Source: JAGQPD01 sp020426865
Lineage (GTDB): Bacteria; Planctomycetota; Planctomycetia; Pirellulales; Pirellulaceae
Length of the DNA stretch: 64,000 bases
Assembly: GCA_041399065.1 (NCBI GenBank)
Contig: JAWKTN010000007.1
Coordinates: 372,001-436,000, forward strand
Direction: 5' to 3'
Position 1 is the stretch's first letter, and every line of letters begins with the position of its first letter. Shown piece by piece: positions 18,301 to 26,577 of this stretch. The notes under the pieces were generated by a model. That model saw nothing but the letters and a program-made list of their open reading frames with translations, did not search any database and was not told where the DNA came from. Made by a program: the position numbers and the translations under genes.

Positions 18301-18933
18301 ATGTCAAACGCCTTTCATTTTTTCTGGCCGAGCGTTGTTGTTCTTGCATGCGAGCTGGCCGTGTTTCCCTGTATCTCGCTGGGACAGTCCCAAGTGGAAG
18401 ATTCGAGCAGCAAGTTCATCGACCCGGCGGTGCTGCTCGAAAAGCCACCCGCAATTCCAGCCCATCTCCGTGAGCTCTTCGACCGCATGGAAGCGGCCAA
18501 TCGCCGTTCCCAAGATGTGTTTCGAAAGCTTTCGACAACCCAAATGAACTTCAAACCGTCGAACGGAACCCACACGCCGCGCTGGAACGCCGAGCACATG
18601 GCAGGCCGACAGCTACTGTTTTTCTCGCAGCTCTATCACGCTCTTGATCCCAAGATTCCCGTCTTCGATTGGAATCCAGCACAAATGCCACCCGATTACC
18701 AAGCGCGTCATCCGGAGTGGAGCGGAAAAGAAGAAGCGAGGGCGATGCAAAGGGTTGATGATTTTTGTCGACGTTACTCCTACCTTCTGGAGAACACGGC
18801 ACTGGATGCCAAACCTCCGGCCACCAATTGGCCATCACTCAAAGCTTTGTTACTGCAAATGGAGCGGCACTACGATGAGCACACCGCCAACGTCGTGAAG
18901 AAGTTTGATTTGCCAGACTGGCCGAAGGAGTAG
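18301..18933 (+). CDS. exported DinB-like four-helix protein
   Basis: 210 residues from ATG 18301, preceded by GAAGGGGA. An upstream in-frame start would precede the signal peptide and is rejected. The signal peptide (FHFFWPSVVVLACELAVFPCISLGQ) is followed by a DinB/YfiT-type helical bundle: LFDRMEAANRRSQDVFRKLS, WNAEHMAGRQ and LLLQMERHYDEHTANV, with His residues placed to bind a metal. Proteins of this superfamily include metal-dependent thiol transferases, but most are uncharacterised, and a secreted version has no known job. It stands alone between repeat-rich DNA and the RTX-calpain gene. Confidence 0.72.
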   Translation: MSNAFHFFWPSVVVLACELAVFPCISLGQSQVEDSSSKFIDPAVLLEKPPAIPAHLRELFDRMEAANRRSQDVFRKLSTTQMNFKPSNGTHTPRWNAEHMAGRQLLFFSQLYHALDPKIPVFDWNPAQMPPDYQARHPEWSGKEEARAMQRVDDFCRRYSYLLENTALDAKPPATNWPSLKALLLQMERHYDEHTANVVKKFDLPDWPKE

Positions 18934-19051
18934 ACCGCCACGCGAAGCATTTTACCATGCAGGTGCTGTTCCACTGTAACAGATCGTTTGCATTTCCGCT
19001 TAGCTCGTTGGCTACGATACACCTCACCGCAACAAGCAAGGAAATCGAACG

Positions 19052-20611
19052 ATGTATGGCTCGCCTAAAGCCCGTCTGCAGAATCAATCGGTCCAGAGAA
19101 CCCGCCGGAGTCAACTTCATTTGGAATCGCTGGAACACCGCCAAATGATGACCGTCACTTCAATTTTCGTAGCGGAAAACGGCGTCCTTTCCATCGGATG
19201 TAACGACGCGAACGACAACCTAACGGTGTATCGGTCGGGTGCGGACACGATGGTTCAAAGCATTAGCCCCACGGGAGCCAGCACAACGTGGAACATGGGG
19301 GCGAGCGTAAGAAGTCTGAATATCAGCACCAAGGGAGGGAGCGACTTGGTAAACAACAATACGAATCTGCCATCGACTATGTATGGCGGCACCGGCAACG
19401 ATACCCTCAATGGCGGCTCGGCCAGAGACGTCATCTTTGGCGACGCTGGCAACGACACCCTCAATGGAAATGGCGGCCGCGATCTGCTTTACGGAGGAAT
19501 CGGCAATGACGACATCGTCGGCGGCGGAGGGGACGATTCCATATACGGCGGGCCGGGAAACGATCTCGCCTACGGCGACTTCACGTCGAACGTCCAATCC
19601 TTCAATGGAGCAGTCGCAGGAAACGACCGGATTATCGGCAATGATGGCATGGACCTGTTGTATGGTGGCTTCGGGAACGACCTGTTGTATGGACACCAGG
19701 GCGAGGATTACCTTTATGGGCAGGACGGTAACGACCGGCTGTTCGGCGGCGCCGACTACGATCATCTCATGGGCCAAAACGGCGATGACTTTCTCGACGC
19801 CGGCTCAAATAATGAGTACGCCATCGGAGGGAGCGGCAACGACTTTAACGCCTATGTCACGGCCGTCAATGGGGTTGCCTTTAACGACATTTCTCAAGGA
19901 AACGCGAACAACTGCTTTATCCTGAGTTCCATGGGTGTGGCCGCCATCCGCGGTATCGACTTGGCTTCGCGGATCACGTACGTGGGCGACGGCAATTACA
20001 ACGTGTCGTTGTTCCAACGCGCTGCCAGCGGAAGCTACACGCCCACTACGGTGACCGTGCACTTCGATGGTACGTTGCTCGGTACGGATCCTGCCGCACA
20101 TTTCCGTGGCCAAGAAGGTGAAAGCTGGCCAATTATCATGAATCGGGCACTGGCGACATTGCTTAATGTTAACCTCAATACAGCGCTGGGTGGGTACGCA
20201 GGGGATGCACTTGCCGCTATTACCGGTAATAGTCCCTTCACGCGGCTATGGACGGACGGAAATGTCAACCCGTATTACAACGACAGTATCTTGGACTACC
20301 TTTACGCCGTCGGAAATTCCCGACCCACCACCGTGTCGACAACGGGTGCACCGGCAATGGATTCCAACTTGTTCGTCGCATCCCATGTCTATATGGTCCA
20401 TACCGTCATGATTAGCGGCTATCAACGTAGTCCCTGGAGCGGTGTGTTGATTCCGCAGTACACCGTCGTACTCTACAATCCGCACGGCGTCGACAATCGA
20501 AATGCTGGGGTTGTTAGTGGTGCTCGGGCGTCGGGCGACAATGCGGACGGCATGATTACGATTTCGGGCGCCGAATTCAAACGCAATTTTGGCGAGATTA
20601 CCCTGATATAG
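19052..20611 (+). CDS. exported RTX-repeat protein with C-terminal calpain-like cysteine protease domain
   Basis: 519 residues from ATG 19052 (AAGGAA upstream). Residues 20-33 (SQLHLESLEHRQMM) are the LEPRRLL-like motif of planctomycete exported proteins. Residues about 110-265 are calcium-binding RTX nonapeptides (GGTGNDTLN, GDAGNDTLN, GGPGNDLAYG). The C-terminal part resembles calpain (peptidase C2): Gln282 and Cys288 in ISQGNANNCFILSS, GESWPIIMNRA at 356-366 like the calpain WP segment, His445 in SHVYMVHTVMISGY, and Asn476 in LYNPHG like calpain NPWG. All catalytic residues appear present. Inferred to be a calcium-dependent secreted protease, with RTX repeats folding after export. Confidence 0.8.
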   Translation: MYGSPKARLQNQSVQRTRRSQLHLESLEHRQMMTVTSIFVAENGVLSIGCNDANDNLTVYRSGADTMVQSISPTGASTTWNMGASVRSLNISTKGGSDLVNNNTNLPSTMYGGTGNDTLNGGSARDVIFGDAGNDTLNGNGGRDLLYGGIGNDDIVGGGGDDSIYGGPGNDLAYGDFTSNVQSFNGAVAGNDRIIGNDGMDLLYGGFGNDLLYGHQGEDYLYGQDGNDRLFGGADYDHLMGQNGDDFLDAGSNNEYAIGGSGNDFNAYVTAVNGVAFNDISQGNANNCFILSSMGVAAIRGIDLASRITYVGDGNYNVSLFQRAASGSYTPTTVTVHFDGTLLGTDPAAHFRGQEGESWPIIMNRALATLLNVNLNTALGGYAGDALAAITGNSPFTRLWTDGNVNPYYNDSILDYLYAVGNSRPTTVSTTGAPAMDSNLFVASHVYMVHTVMISGYQRSPWSGVLIPQYTVVLYNPHGVDNRNAGVVSGARASGDNADGMITISGAEFKRNFGEITLI

Positions 20612-20716
20612 CCTCTGGAAGAAAGGTGGGACGCCAACTGCACCGTTTACGCTGGATGTCTCCGGTGTGATAGTGCATGAACATGCACGCGACGGAATAT
20701 CAATTGGAGGACGCAG

Positions 20717-21265
20717 ATGCCTACCTTGGTAAGAAGAAGTCGTCGCCTGGGTCGCTTCGCGGGAGTTGCCGTTGCCCTGGCCACCGAAGCGTTGGAAACT
20801 CGCACGTTGCTGGCCGCCGACCTGCTGGCCGCCGTTCCCGAGCCGCCCACCGGCGTGGCTTGCATCGCCGGGCAAGCGGATCCCTCCTCCCAGGACCTGC
20901 TCCGCTACTTCGCCGAGCACGCGACGACCGAGGCGTTGCCCGGACAAGGTCCGACCCGCGATGACTCACTGGTGTCGGTCGCCGCGACCGCTGCGTCCGT
21001 GGCCGCCGCCGACGCGCTCTTGGCCCGCGACCCCAACGCGCTGCTGCCCGAAACCACCCGCCCCGTCCCCCGACTCCAACCGGTCTTCTTCCCCTTTCTT
21101 TTCGGCGACTATAATTTTGATGAATGCGTCGATGCCGCCGACTACACGGTCTTTAAGGATAGCTTTGGCAGCAACGTCGCTTTGGAAGCCGACGGCAACG
21201 GTGATGCCGAGGTGAATGCGGCGGACTACACGATCTGGAAGGACGGCTTTGGGGAGTGTGAGTAA
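20717..21265 (+). CDS. small exported protein with dockerin-like C-terminus
   Basis: 182 residues from ATG 20717 with GGAGG 7 nt upstream. The N-terminus has LETRTLLAADLL, the planctomycete LEPRRLL-type export motif. Residues 50-125 are Ala/Pro-rich with no recognisable domain. The end is a duplicated dockerin-like module: YNFDECVDAADYTVFKDSFGS and DGNGDAEVNAADYTIWKDGFG, calcium-binding loops found at the ends of planctomycete surface proteins. It carries no enzyme domain, so it may be an adaptor, or what remains of a larger protein. Base composition is more GC-rich than its neighbours. Confidence 0.7.
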   Translation: MPTLVRRSRRLGRFAGVAVALATEALETRTLLAADLLAAVPEPPTGVACIAGQADPSSQDLLRYFAEHATTEALPGQGPTRDDSLVSVAATAASVAAADALLARDPNALLPETTRPVPRLQPVFFPFLFGDYNFDECVDAADYTVFKDSFGSNVALEADGNGDAEVNAADYTIWKDGFGECE

Positions 21266-21481
21266 TTGATTCGGCGCTGGCAGGTGGGGGAAGGCGCTGT
21301 CGGGCGATGCCCGTCGGAGGTGGTTGGCAGGATTGCCGGTGGTGACAGCAGCTGATTCCTTGCCATCGCACGTGCGGCAGGGTGCGGACGGGACGCTTCG
21401 CGCGCCGATGACTATATTTTCGCGCTGGGGCGTTTGTCGCTACAATACTATCGTGAGGTCAATCGCCACAGGAAACACGTA

Positions 21482-22015
21482 ATGCAAATGATCGTTGAAA
21501 TAGCGGAGCGACAAGAGCAACTGGCGCTCAACCGACGGCGTTGGCGTGACCTAATGTCGGACACAGCCTTGGCGGAATTGCCGTTTCGGATCGAGACCAA
21601 TGCCCATGGACAGATTATCATGAATCCGCCGCCATCGGGAGTAAACAGCTATCGGCAATCACAGATTCTGTTGACGCTCCGCGACCTGATCGGTGGGCAA
21701 CCGCTTGCTGAATGCCCACTCTCGACTCTGGACGGAGTCAAGGCGGTCGACGTCGGCTGGTACTCAGACCAGCGATTCGAGCTGGTGCGGCATCAGGAAC
21801 TATTCGAAATCGCTCCGGAAATCTGCATCGAGGTGTTGTCGCCAGGCAACACAGCCACAGAAATCACGCACAAGAAGAAGCTCTATTTTGATTCCGGGGC
21901 GAGCGAAGTGTGGCTCTGTCTGCTCACCGGCGCAATGGAATTCTATCTCGACTCGCGGCCGGAAGTAAGTCAGCGAGAATCTCGGCTCTGCCCCGAGTTC
22001 CCCAGCTCATTTTAG
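21482..22015 (+). CDS. Uma2-family PD-(D/E)XK protein
   Basis: 177 residues from ATG 21482, with AGGAAA upstream. It has the DUF820/Uma2 nuclease-like core: DGVKAVDVGWYS, PEICIEVLSPGN and ITHKKKLYFDSGASEVWLC, which supply the acidic residues and lysine of a PD-(D/E)XK site. This family is common in cyanobacteria and planctomycetes; its DNA target and role are not known. The gene is alone on its strand and ends upstream of a clear intrinsic terminator. Confidence 0.87.
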   Translation: MQMIVEIAERQEQLALNRRRWRDLMSDTALAELPFRIETNAHGQIIMNPPPSGVNSYRQSQILLTLRDLIGGQPLAECPLSTLDGVKAVDVGWYSDQRFELVRHQELFEIAPEICIEVLSPGNTATEITHKKKLYFDSGASEVWLCLLTGAMEFYLDSRPEVSQRESRLCPEFPSSF

Positions 22016-22207
22016 ATCAACTGGCGCGCCACAAAACCGCACCCGATAGTCTCTGAAGTCCTGCTTGGCAAATATCCCCCATCTCGCCATGCCAAGCAGC
22101 GCGCCTCGGATCAGTCGCCCCCAAAATCAAGACGCGCTACTCAACCGGGCACGCTAGGCAAACCGGGTAATCCCGCCGGTACCAGCCACGACCCGTTTAC
22201 GCAACTC

Positions 22208-22245
22208 ACCCAGACTGCCCATTCCAGAAGCGCGTCTGGGTTTTT
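22208..22245 (+). terminator. intrinsic terminator after the Uma2 gene
   Basis: Stem ACCCAGAC / GTCTGGGT with an 18-nt loop, followed by TTTT. About 190 bases past the Uma2 stop. Confidence 0.6.
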
Positions 22246-22297
22246 GTTTGGGTTTTTGTTTTCTGGGTTTTTGTTTGGGGTTTTGGTGGTTTTTGCA
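22235..22297. repeat. G/T-only tract
   Basis: Imperfect repeats of CTGGGTTTTTGTTTGGG, nearly all G and T on the plus strand, beginning in the terminator arm. The surrounding 22016-22455 contains no gene. Confidence 0.7.
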
Positions 22298-22455
22298 GGG
22301 TGTCACAAAGCACTAGCCCGGGAGATGATCTTTTGGCATCCAGACAGTAGACTGACAGAGAGGGGGGACGGGCCCTTGTGGGGTTGATCGGAAGAAGTAG
22401 GATCCGCTGGGGTGCTGGAGAAAACGAGTGGTAGTGGGCGAGCGCGTGGAAGCGA

Positions 22456-24936
22456 ATGTCAGACGAAGAATCACAATTTGACGGCAGCTGGGTCGGCAGC
22501 GGGGACGAAGACGGTTCCCGGGACCTGCTGCTCGGAAGAATGGCCGACGAACTTGCGGACGCGTTGGAGGCCGGTGAGAAGATTGACTTGGCCGAATACC
22601 AGCAGCGCTATCCGGAACTGGCCGATGAGTTGCCTGGCGTACTGGCGTCGATTCGCAGTCTGCACCGACGAAAGGGGCGATCAGCCACGTTCGTGGAGGG
22701 CCTTGTCCAACGAGAGTATCTGGGCGAGTACCGGCTGATCCGCGAGATAGGTCGGGGTGGGATGGGGATTGTTTACGAGGCTGAACAGGAGCCCCTCCGG
22801 CGGCGCGTGGCGGTCAAGGTATATCCGTTTTTGGCGATGCTCGACCCGAAGAAACTCAAACGCTTCAAGAACGAAGCGATCTCCGCGGCGTCCTTGGATC
22901 ATCCGCACATCGTGCCGGTGTATGGAATGGGCGTCGATCGCGGCACGCACTTTTTCGTGATGCGTCTGATTGCTGGACGCTCATTGGCCAATGTGCTCGG
23001 CGAGCCCGCCCGGGAACTGGACGCCGACCACGCCATTGCTGGAGCAACCTCATCCACTGAACCTGGTCAACATCCACGAAAGCAGTCCGCGACTGGCGAG
23101 CAGGTCGACGATGAGGTTCCGGCGCCGACAGGGCTACATTCTCGTTCCGCACAGTTTCGTGACGAAGATCGTAATCGACTTCTTGCCGTATGGATACGGG
23201 ACGCAGCGTTGGCGTTGCATTTTGCCCACGAGAAAGGAATTGTGCATCGCGACGTGAAGCCCGGCAATTTACTAATCGACGAGCATGACCATATTTGGGT
23301 CACTGACTTTGGACTGGCGACGAATGTCGTAGGTGAAACGGTAACACACAGCGGTGACGTCGTGGGGACGGTGGCGTACATGAGCCCCGAACAACTGTTT
23401 GGCGAATCGTCGGAGGTGACAGCTCGTTCGGACGTGTATTCATTGGGAGTGACCCTGTGGGAAGCGGTTTGCGGCAGACACCCTTTTGCCAGGGCGCGAA
23501 ACATTCCGCTGATGGAACGGATCCGCCGCGGGGAATTGGGGATGGGATTGCGCCGGGGGCAAGGCCGTTCTCGCGATCTCGTCACTGTGGCAATGAAGGC
23601 CATGCGGCGAGCTCCCGAGGAGCGATACCAATCGGCGGCGGAACTGGCCGCGGATCTGGCGCGGTTCCTCGAGGGCGACGCTATCCTGGCTCGTCGAACC
23701 GACGTCGTTGGCCGGGTCCTCCGCCGCTGCCAACGTCAATGGCAGGCGTGGTCGTGGACAGCGGTGACATGTATGGCGCTAGTGAGTCTGGTGCTGCACT
23801 TCACTGGCGGCGGAATGGGCCGCGGCGGACTGTCGGGACCGGCGCGGACGGAAGCAACGGTGTTGGCCGAATTCCAGCAAAGACATCTGCGACAAGTGGC
23901 CGCCGATGAAGGCTTGACCGAAGTACACCTGGAAACGTTTTTATTTGACGGCGGCACGTACACGATCTTCGAAACGCACGACCCTCATCGGTTTCGCTAC
24001 TTCCATCACGGCGTGCTGTCGACCGATCGGATGGTCAAAACCGAAAAGATGGAACATGGCGATATGTACGAGCATGGACGATATGTCCTCGACTGGCCCG
24101 TGACGTACGAAGAGAGCGTCGATGGGAAGAGGCAACCGATCATCCGCATTGAACAGAAGTACGCATGTCGTGTCGGCGGCGAAGATTTTGCCTACTCGGT
24201 GGCGATCTACGTTGCCGAAGGCGATGCGTTTCGGAAGGTATTCGAGAAAGTACATCCCAATTGGCGAAATGCCGACAAGAAAGGGGACCTCCGCTCTGGC
24301 GACGCGATTCTCCTCAGCACGAGGGTACGCAGGTTGATGTCGTATTACCACCTCACCGCCGACGTGGGCCGCGGAAATCGTCGGCTCGGTGAACGCCGCG
24401 CCGGCCAAAATGAACTGGGACTGGTTACTGTCAAGGCCGATGACAACACAATGCCCCAAGAAAGCGATCAACTGTGGTGGATCCAGAAGGTCGACGGCGA
24501 GGGGGCGATTTGTAGTGGTGACCTGGTGACCTTGCGCACAAGGACCAAGACCGAGCCGATCCCGTATCACCTGACCGCTGAATTGGGTCAAGGTAATCGG
24601 CAGATTGGTCCACGCCCGCCTGAGACAGAGGACTGTGGTCTGGTAACGGTCGTGCCGGAGCGAGGACTCGACCCGCTGACGAGCGATCAAATCTGGTGTA
24701 TCGAGAAAGTGGACGGTGATGGTCCCATCCAGACCGGCGATCAAGTCATGTTGCACGCCCGTAAGGGTCCGGACGGGGAATTCCATTACTTGACGGCAGA
24801 ATCCGGAAGGGGCAATTGCAGTTTCGGCGAACCGCGACCTGCGGGAATGGAAGACGTAGGGCTGGCGACCGTCGTACCACAACGTAACACAGACAGTGAT
24901 GTGAGCGACCAGATCTGGTGGTTGGAAATCTGGTAG
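22456..24936 (+). CDS. membrane-anchored Hanks-type Ser/Thr kinase with three-repeat C-terminal domain
   Basis: 826 residues from ATG 22456 (GGAAG upstream). Kinase motifs: GRGGMGIVYEAE (99-110), Lys121, HRDVKPGN (264-271), DFG (284-286), YMSPEQLF. About 50 residues of unusual low-complexity sequence (190-240) are inserted before the catalytic loop. A membrane helix lies at about 432-455. The outer part ends in three tandem units of about 72 residues (from 613), each with YHLTAE-, GLVTV- and DQ(I/L)WW-type motifs. Three-fold repetition suggests a beta-trefoil-like ligand binder, which is inference. Followed 162 bases later by its probable partner ECF sigma factor. Confidence 0.92.
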   Translation: MSDEESQFDGSWVGSGDEDGSRDLLLGRMADELADALEAGEKIDLAEYQQRYPELADELPGVLASIRSLHRRKGRSATFVEGLVQREYLGEYRLIREIGRGGMGIVYEAEQEPLRRRVAVKVYPFLAMLDPKKLKRFKNEAISAASLDHPHIVPVYGMGVDRGTHFFVMRLIAGRSLANVLGEPARELDADHAIAGATSSTEPGQHPRKQSATGEQVDDEVPAPTGLHSRSAQFRDEDRNRLLAVWIRDAALALHFAHEKGIVHRDVKPGNLLIDEHDHIWVTDFGLATNVVGETVTHSGDVVGTVAYMSPEQLFGESSEVTARSDVYSLGVTLWEAVCGRHPFARARNIPLMERIRRGELGMGLRRGQGRSRDLVTVAMKAMRRAPEERYQSAAELAADLARFLEGDAILARRTDVVGRVLRRCQRQWQAWSWTAVTCMALVSLVLHFTGGGMGRGGLSGPARTEATVLAEFQQRHLRQVAADEGLTEVHLETFLFDGGTYTIFETHDPHRFRYFHHGVLSTDRMVKTEKMEHGDMYEHGRYVLDWPVTYEESVDGKRQPIIRIEQKYACRVGGEDFAYSVAIYVAEGDAFRKVFEKVHPNWRNADKKGDLRSGDAILLSTRVRRLMSYYHLTADVGRGNRRLGERRAGQNELGLVTVKADDNTMPQESDQLWWIQKVDGEGAICSGDLVTLRTRTKTEPIPYHLTAELGQGNRQIGPRPPETEDCGLVTVVPERGLDPLTSDQIWCIEKVDGDGPIQTGDQVMLHARKGPDGEFHYLTAESGRGNCSFGEPRPAGMEDVGLATVVPQRNTDSDVSDQIWWLEIW

Positions 24937-25098
24937 GGCAGGCGGGACGAGGGCAAGAATCAAGCCACCATTTCGGGGGATGGGCATTGACGCATTCACG
25001 TTCGCTACCTACCTTGAGGCAGGACGGCGGGGGAGCTGGTCGCCGTCCTGGATTTGGCGGGCAACGGGATCGAATCAACAGGGCAGGGATACGTCACT

Positions 25099-25689
25099 AT
25101 GGGTCACTCCAACGAAATGTCGGTGGACGAGTATCTGGACGCGTTGTTTAGGGAGCACGAAGGGGTGCTTCGTTCGCAGATTCGAGTCCGGAAGGACCGG
25201 TCACTGCAGCGACGGTTTGACAGTTCCGATGTTCTTCAAGAAACGCGTTTAACAGCATTTCGGCGGTTTCGGGAGTTTGTCGAGCGCCGGCCGATGCCAT
25301 TTGTGGAGTGGTTGGAACAGACTGCTCGGCAGGTGCTTATTGACCTCCGGCGACATCACTTCGGGGCGGAGAAGCGCAGCGTCTCGCGCGAGCGTTGTGG
25401 CGGCGACTCGAATACGAGTTGGGAGTTCCCGGAGGTGGCCCACGACGATCGACGACCAGAAGCGGCGGTGGAGCTGGACGAGTGTTGCGAGATCCTGGAC
25501 ATAGCACTTGCAAGGCTGAGCGTCGACCATCAGGAAGTCCTACGACTGCGGTATATCGAGGGACATTCCAATCGCGACATCGCCGAGCTGCTGGGAATAT
25601 CGTCCGACGCTGCGAGCAAGCGGCACGGTGCAGCGATCCGGCAGTTGCGACAGTGCTTGCGGGGTAAATTCACCGACGGAGAGCTCTGA
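25099..25689 (+). CDS. ECF-family sigma factor
   Basis: 196 residues from ATG 25099; the frame is open upstream to 25054 but those residues do not match the family. Region 2: FDSSDVLQETRLTAFRRFREF with the helix EWLEQTARQVLIDLRRHHF. Region 4: LSVDHQEVLRLRYIEGHSNRDIAELLGISSDAASKR, a helix-turn-helix. This is the second kinase-then-sigma arrangement in the window. No anti-sigma factor is seen, so the membrane kinase is the likely controller, as inferred from conserved gene pairing in planctomycetes. Confidence 0.9.
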   Translation: MGHSNEMSVDEYLDALFREHEGVLRSQIRVRKDRSLQRRFDSSDVLQETRLTAFRRFREFVERRPMPFVEWLEQTARQVLIDLRRHHFGAEKRSVSRERCGGDSNTSWEFPEVAHDDRRPEAAVELDECCEILDIALARLSVDHQEVLRLRYIEGHSNRDIAELLGISSDAASKRHGAAIRQLRQCLRGKFTDGEL

Positions 25690-25977
25690 GGCGAAGGTCG
25701 CCAGCCTAGTGTCGATCCGCCCTGATGCCTGTCAGCAACAATTCCACCTTGAGGAGCGACGTTCTCCCCAAGCGAGACGGGAAACGATAGTCTTGACACA
25801 GGTCGCTCTCCCCAAAAAAACACGTCGGCGGTCGGATTCTTGATCCTGCACAGCGCCGCACAACGGGTATGGAACGAGGGCCCGGGCCGAGAAGTTGCGA
25901 GCGTCTCGAACAAGTATGTGCCGGATCCCCATGTTTAGGGGCTTTAAGAATAACGAATGGGAAAGGAGAGACACTGT

Positions 25978-26481
25978 ATGGCGAAAGAACTTTTAAGCCG
26001 AAGAGGTCTGCTGGCTGCCACGGGAACGGGAGCGATTGCTGCTGTTGCGACGACATCGGCCGCCGCGGCCCAGACGAGCCGCGGCGTGGTCGCGTTCGAT
26101 GAAATCGAATCGAAAAAAGTCAACATCGGGGCAACGCGACGGGGCAACGTCACGTTGGCGGAATTTAAAGAGTCGCCGGACGACCCCAAGGTGTTAGAAT
26201 TGAACAACAAGAATCTGCGTGTCAACGCCGAATTGACGGCCACGAAGCTCAATGTTGGGACCTCCATTGGCAATGGCACGACGCTCGCGGAACTCATGGA
26301 AGCGCCCGACGATCCGGACGTGTTGGAGCTGAAAAATAAATCGCTGCGTCTCGCGAAGGGACTACGCGTAAAGGACGTTTACGTTACCGAAATTCACATG
26401 GGCGAATGGACACTGATGGTAACCGATGGCAAGCTGACCGCCAGCAAAGAGGGTGGCGTCCCGATCATTTTGGCGCAATAA
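25978..26481 (+). CDS. exported protein of unknown function with two internal repeats
   Basis: 167 residues. The start ATG 25978 is set by AAGGAG nine nt upstream. The N-terminus MAKELLSRRGLLAATGTGAI is a twin-arginine signal, followed by an Ala-rich cleavage region. The mature part contains a duplicated unit of about 55 residues (NVTLAEFKESPDDPKVLELNN and TTLAELMEAPDDPDVLELKN), which may form a repeated beta structure. No family is recognised. It stands alone, convergent with the giant PI-PLC gene. Confidence 0.7.
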   Translation: MAKELLSRRGLLAATGTGAIAAVATTSAAAAQTSRGVVAFDEIESKKVNIGATRRGNVTLAEFKESPDDPKVLELNNKNLRVNAELTATKLNVGTSIGNGTTLAELMEAPDDPDVLELKNKSLRLAKGLRVKDVYVTEIHMGEWTLMVTDGKLTASKEGGVPIILAQ

Positions 26482-26577
26482 CGCCAATGTCGATCGTCGA
26501 TGGAGCGGGAGTTGTCGCGATTGATGAGGTTTTCAACGGTAGAGCCGCAGGGAGCACAGAGTCCGAACGGGTTCGGG

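Noticed and set aside
25793..25798. TTGACA as a -35 box upstream of the exported repeat protein
   Set aside because: No TATAAT-like hexamer lies 16-18 bases downstream; the next bases are CCCCAAAAAAA.
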